Shown here piece by piece: positions 4,548 through 6,628 of a DNA stretch of 6,628 nt (the first letter of the stretch is position 1; the number at the start of each line of letters is the position of its first letter). The notes beneath the pieces were generated by a model. It made no database searches. It was not told where the DNA came from and was given only the letters and a program-made list of their open reading frames with translations. Source of the DNA: Deinococcus sp. (lineage in GTDB: Bacteria > Deinococcota > Deinococci > Deinococcales > Deinococcaceae). Where the stretch lies: NCBI GenBank assembly GCA_030524065.1, contig JAUNHF010000072.1:1353-7980 (forward strand). Reading direction: 5' to 3'. The position numbers and the translations under genes were made by a program.

Positions 4548-4724
4548 CTTGACCTGGAGATTTGACGGCCCCCGGGCCCCTCCAGAGGAAGGTGTCCCCC
4601 CACGGGAAAAGACCTGCAAAGACGGCCAAAAGAAGTAAGGCGGCCCCACAGCGGGTTACGGCAGGCAAACGACATCGGGTTATTTGCTGTCCTCGGGGTG
4701 CATGTTCCCACGAAAGGACCAACA
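4548..4724 (+). promoter_or_regulatory. Long 5' leader of the Hera-like helicase
   Basis: If transcription starts near 4548, the mRNA has a long leader. It can form CTGGAG (4554-4559) with CTCCAG (4580-4585) and GCAAA (4665-4669) with TTTGC (4683-4687). The heptamer CGGGTTA is repeated at 4652-4658 and 4676-4682, and TTGAC at 4549 and 4562. Long leaders often control cold-inducible RNA helicases; that role here is inference. No known riboswitch was recognised. Confidence 0.35.
4713..4718 (+). promoter_or_regulatory. Ribosome binding site selecting ATG 4725
   Basis: AAAGGA lies six nt before ATG 4725, the start that gives MNFNEL, the normal beginning of a DEAD-box Q-motif region. The in-frame GTG at 4698 would add nine residues, lacks comparable spacing to a purine-rich site, and contains this Shine-Dalgarno sequence inside its coding region. 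Confidence 0.8.
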
Positions 4725-6557
4725 ATGAATTTCAACGAACTAATCGCGCCCGCTTTGGCGGCGCGTCTGGCTGAGCGCGGCATCACTGAGGCTTCTCCCA
4801 TTCAGGCCGAGAGCCTGCCGCACACTTTGCAGGGCCGTGACCTGATTGGCCGTGCCCGCACCGGCACCGGCAAGACCCTGGCTTTTGCGCTGCCTATCAT
4901 TCAGGGCCTGGAGCCCAGCCGTGAACGCAGCCGCTTGCCCCGCGCCATCGTGGTGGCTCCGACCCGTGAATTGGCCCGCCAAGTGGCGGCCGAATTCGAG
5001 CAGACGGGCCGTGAACTGACCGTGCTGACCGTGTACGGCGGCGCCGCTTATGGTCCCCAGGAAACCGCACTGCGCCGTGGCGTGGACGTGGTGGTGGGTA
5101 CCCCTGGCCGCCTGATTGACCACCTGGAGCGGGGCAACTTGGACCTGCGCGATGTGAAATACGCCGTGCTGGACGAAGCCGACGAGATGCTGAGCGTGGG
5201 CTTTGCCGACGCCATTGAAACCATCCTCAAAACCACCCCACAGGGCCGTCAGACTCTGCTGTTCAGCGCCACGCTGACCCCCGAAATCCGCCGGATTTCC
5301 AACAAGTACCTCAACGACCCGCTGGTGGTGGACATGGTGGGCGAAGGCAAGAGCCAGGCTGCCCAGACCGTGGAGCACCTCAAGGTGCGTGTGGGCCGCA
5401 GCCGCACCCGCGTGCTGGCCGACCTGCTGACCGTGTATAACCCTGAAAAGGCGATCGTCTTTACCCGCACCAAGCGTGAAACCGACGAGCTGGCACTGGA
5501 ACTGATTCACCGTGGATTTGAGGCAGAAGCCCTGCACGGTGACCTGGCGCAAAACCAGCGTGAACGTGCCCTGGGCTCGTTCCGCTCGGGCCGCACTTCT
5601 ATCCTGGTGGCGACCGATGTGGCTGCCCGTGGTCTGGACATTCCCGAGGTGGACTTGGTGGTGCAGTACCACCTGCCGCAGGATCCTGAGAGCTACGTTC
5701 ACCGCTCGGGCCGCACGGGCCGCGCTGGCCGCGCCGGTACCGCCAGCATCATGTCCGGGGACCGGGAACAGCGCGACAGCAACGGGCTGGAGCGTGTAAC
5801 CGGAGTGCGCTTTACTGAGCGCCCGCTGCCTACGCCCCGCGAAGTGCAGGAAGCCAGTGCCCACGCCAGCTCCGAAATGCTGCGCCGTGTGGACGCCCAG
5901 GCCGCTGCCGCCTTCATGGATCAGGCCGAGGCGCTGCTTGAAGAGATGGGTGCCGAAGCCCTGGCCCGCGCCCTCGCCAAGATCAGCGGCGTGACCGAGC
6001 CTCAGGCTCCGTCCAGCCTGCTGAGCGGCGAAGAAGGCCAGACCACCCTGATTCTGCACGGTGACCGCTTGAGCATTGCCCGCACCGTGGCCCTGCTGGC
6101 CCGCCACAGCGATGTGGACAGCCGCAAGCTGGGCAAAGTGCGCCAGTGGCGCGGCGGTGCCGTGGCCGATGTGCCCAGCCAGTACGTAGAAGCCCTAATG
6201 AAAGCCAGCCCGCTGGACGGCGAAATCGGCGTAGAAGTTGCGCAGGAACTGCCCGAACTGTTTGAGCAGCCCACCCGCGAGCGCCGCGACGGTGGCCGCT
6301 CCTTCGGGGACCGTGGAGGCCGCCGTTTCGAGAACGAAGGCGATTTCCGCAGTGGCCGTGGCGGCAGCAGCCGCAGTGGTGGCCGCTCCTCCGGCGACCG
6401 TGGCGGCTCGCGCGGCGGCGGACGGTTCGAGAGCCGTGGCGGCACAGGCGGTGGCCGCAGCGAACGTACCGACCGCTTCGGCAACGACCGCAGTGCTTCG
6501 CGCAGCACAGGCCGCAGCGGAGGCCGCGACTTCAGTGACCGCGAGTTCAAGGGCTGA
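4725..6557 (+). CDS. Hera-like DEAD-box ATP-dependent RNA helicase with RGG tail
   Basis: This enzyme unwinds or remodels RNA using ATP, in the cytosol. The helicase core (about 1-365) is complete: Q motif F3 to Q27, ARTGTGKT (44-51), PTREL (80-84 region), TPGR (126-129), DEAD (150-153), SAT (181-183), VFTRTK (245-250), ATDVAARGLDI (296-306) and HRSGRTGRAG (326-335). Core phrases such as LHGDLAQ and SLLSGEEG resemble Thermus Hera, whose C-terminal part contains a dimerisation helical domain and an RRM-like RNA-binding domain. Here these would be about 370-425 and 430-505. Thermus Hera is about 510 residues and binds 23S rRNA hairpin 92 and RNase P RNA; a similar ribosome-assembly role is inferred. 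Residues about 517-610 are an extra tail rich in Gly, Arg and Ser. General DeaD/CshA-type annotation is the alternative. It is monocistronic here, with its own terminator. Confidence 0.94.
   Translation: MNFNELIAPALAARLAERGITEASPIQAESLPHTLQGRDLIGRARTGTGKTLAFALPIIQGLEPSRERSRLPRAIVVAPTRELARQVAAEFEQTGRELTVLTVYGGAAYGPQETALRRGVDVVVGTPGRLIDHLERGNLDLRDVKYAVLDEADEMLSVGFADAIETILKTTPQGRQTLLFSATLTPEIRRISNKYLNDPLVVDMVGEGKSQAAQTVEHLKVRVGRSRTRVLADLLTVYNPEKAIVFTRTKRETDELALELIHRGFEAEALHGDLAQNQRERALGSFRSGRTSILVATDVAARGLDIPEVDLVVQYHLPQDPESYVHRSGRTGRAGRAGTASIMSGDREQRDSNGLERVTGVRFTERPLPTPREVQEASAHASSEMLRRVDAQAAAAFMDQAEALLEEMGAEALARALAKISGVTEPQAPSSLLSGEEGQTTLILHGDRLSIARTVALLARHSDVDSRKLGKVRQWRGGAVADVPSQYVEALMKASPLDGEIGVEVAQELPELFEQPTRERRDGGRSFGDRGGRRFENEGDFRSGRGGSSRSGGRSSGDRGGSRGGGRFESRGGTGGGRSERTDRFGNDRSASRSTGRSGGRDFSDREFKG
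6282..6554 (+). repeat. Low-complexity RGG/SGGR-rich tail coding region
   Basis: Residues 520-610 consist almost only of Gly, Arg, Ser, Asp, Phe and Glu, with loose repeats GDRGG (528-532, 557-561), SGGR (551-554, 598-601) and RF followed by acidic or polar residues (534, 567, 584). The segment is disordered and basic, suited to non-specific RNA binding. Repetition is at the protein level; DNA copies are diverged. Confidence 0.8.
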
Positions 6558-6565
6558 GCTAGCCC
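6551..6565 (+). repeat. Short hairpin across the helicase stop codon
   Basis: GGGCT (6551-6555) pairs with AGCCC (6561-6565) around a 5-nt loop; the TGA stop spans 6555-6557. It lies 15 nt before the terminator stem. The stem is short and may be chance. Confidence 0.4.
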
Positions 6566-6580
6566 AACTAAAAACTGAGG

Positions 6581-6610
6581 GCCGCTTTCCAGAGATGGGG
6601 AGCGGCTTTT
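6581..6610 (+). terminator. Intrinsic terminator of the helicase gene
   Basis: GCCGCTTTCC (6581-6590) pairs with GGGGAGCGGC (6597-6606) through ten positions, two of them G-U, with a 6-nt loop, followed by TTTT. It lies 23 nt after the stop codon. On the minus strand a T-run (complement of 6570-6574) lies further from the stem, so it may also stop a gene from the right. Confidence 0.85.
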
Positions 6611-6628
6611 CAAAGTGGTATAAGTCAT

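Larger units (their letters stand above)
4266..4724. other. Divergent regulatory region with two 5' leaders
   Basis: These 459 bp separate the divergent kinase and helicase genes. I see two palindromes 70-115 bp upstream of the kinase start, a 9-bp GC hairpin in the middle (4448-4481), a candidate extended -10 promoter facing right, and a helicase leader of about 180 nt. A TTGACT (minus strand, 4410-4405) could be a -35 for the kinase, but the best -10 partner, TTTAGC, is 19 bp away. No convincing gene is present. Confidence 0.65.

Noticed and set aside
4549..4567. Two TTGAC strings as -35 boxes
   Set aside because: The positions 17 bp downstream (CCGGGC and GAGGAA) do not resemble a -10 box.
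4698..4700. GTG start nine codons upstream of the helicase ATG
   Set aside because: The Shine-Dalgarno AAAGGA at 4713-4718 fits ATG 4725, and the family normally starts at that point.
4740..6107. Long 455-residue minus-strand frame opposite the helicase gene
   Set aside because: It is the antisense shadow of a GC-rich gene with strong third-position bias; it is His/Gln/Ala/Gly-rich with no domain, and the opposite frame has every helicase motif.
1..6628. CRISPR array, insertion sequence, tRNA or rRNA
   Set aside because: I saw no regularly spaced repeats, transposase frame, terminal repeats, cloverleaf motifs or conserved rRNA sequence in the window.

Overview
The window looks like a GC-rich bacterial chromosome segment, most likely from Deinococcus or a close relative. 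Three things support this. The helicase at the right end resembles Thermus Hera along its whole length, including the part after the helicase core. Two genes have a TANNNT box exactly 7 nt before ATG and little or no Shine-Dalgarno sequence, the leaderless pattern known from Deinococcus. Coding GC is high throughout. I found no mobile element, CRISPR array, tRNA or rRNA. The assignment rests on recognition by eye, not on a search.

Layout. Positions 32-1045 (+) encode RsmI, the 16S rRNA C1402 2'-O-methyltransferase, with an unusual acidic N-terminal extension; its frame is open to the left edge. Positions 1120-2160 (+) encode ATP-type 6-phosphofructokinase PfkA, probably leaderless. A 13-bp inverted repeat around its stop codon and a terminator-like hairpin separate it from a convergent gene (2256-2864, -) for a DUF697-type membrane-associated protein, also probably leaderless. 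Positions 2865-3320 hold no convincing gene. They contain tandem minus-strand intrinsic terminators and an AT-rich patch with direct and inverted repeats, possibly a small RNA or a long 3' UTR. Positions 3321-4265 (-) encode a PfkB-family sugar or nucleoside kinase of unknown substrate, with a GTG start and strong ribosome binding site. Positions 4266-4724 form a divergent regulatory region with two palindromes upstream of the kinase and a leader of about 180 nt before the helicase. Positions 4725-6557 (+) encode a Hera-like DEAD-box RNA helicase with an added RGG-rich tail, closed by an intrinsic terminator.

The genes are largely housekeeping and do not form one operon. RsmI and the helicase both act on RNA or ribosomes. 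PfkA is glycolytic, and PfkB phosphorylates a sugar-like substrate. No clearly new multi-gene system is visible. The best second-look items are the 3040-3245 intergenic patch, the hairpins around four of the five stop codons, and the low-complexity tails on RsmI and the helicase.
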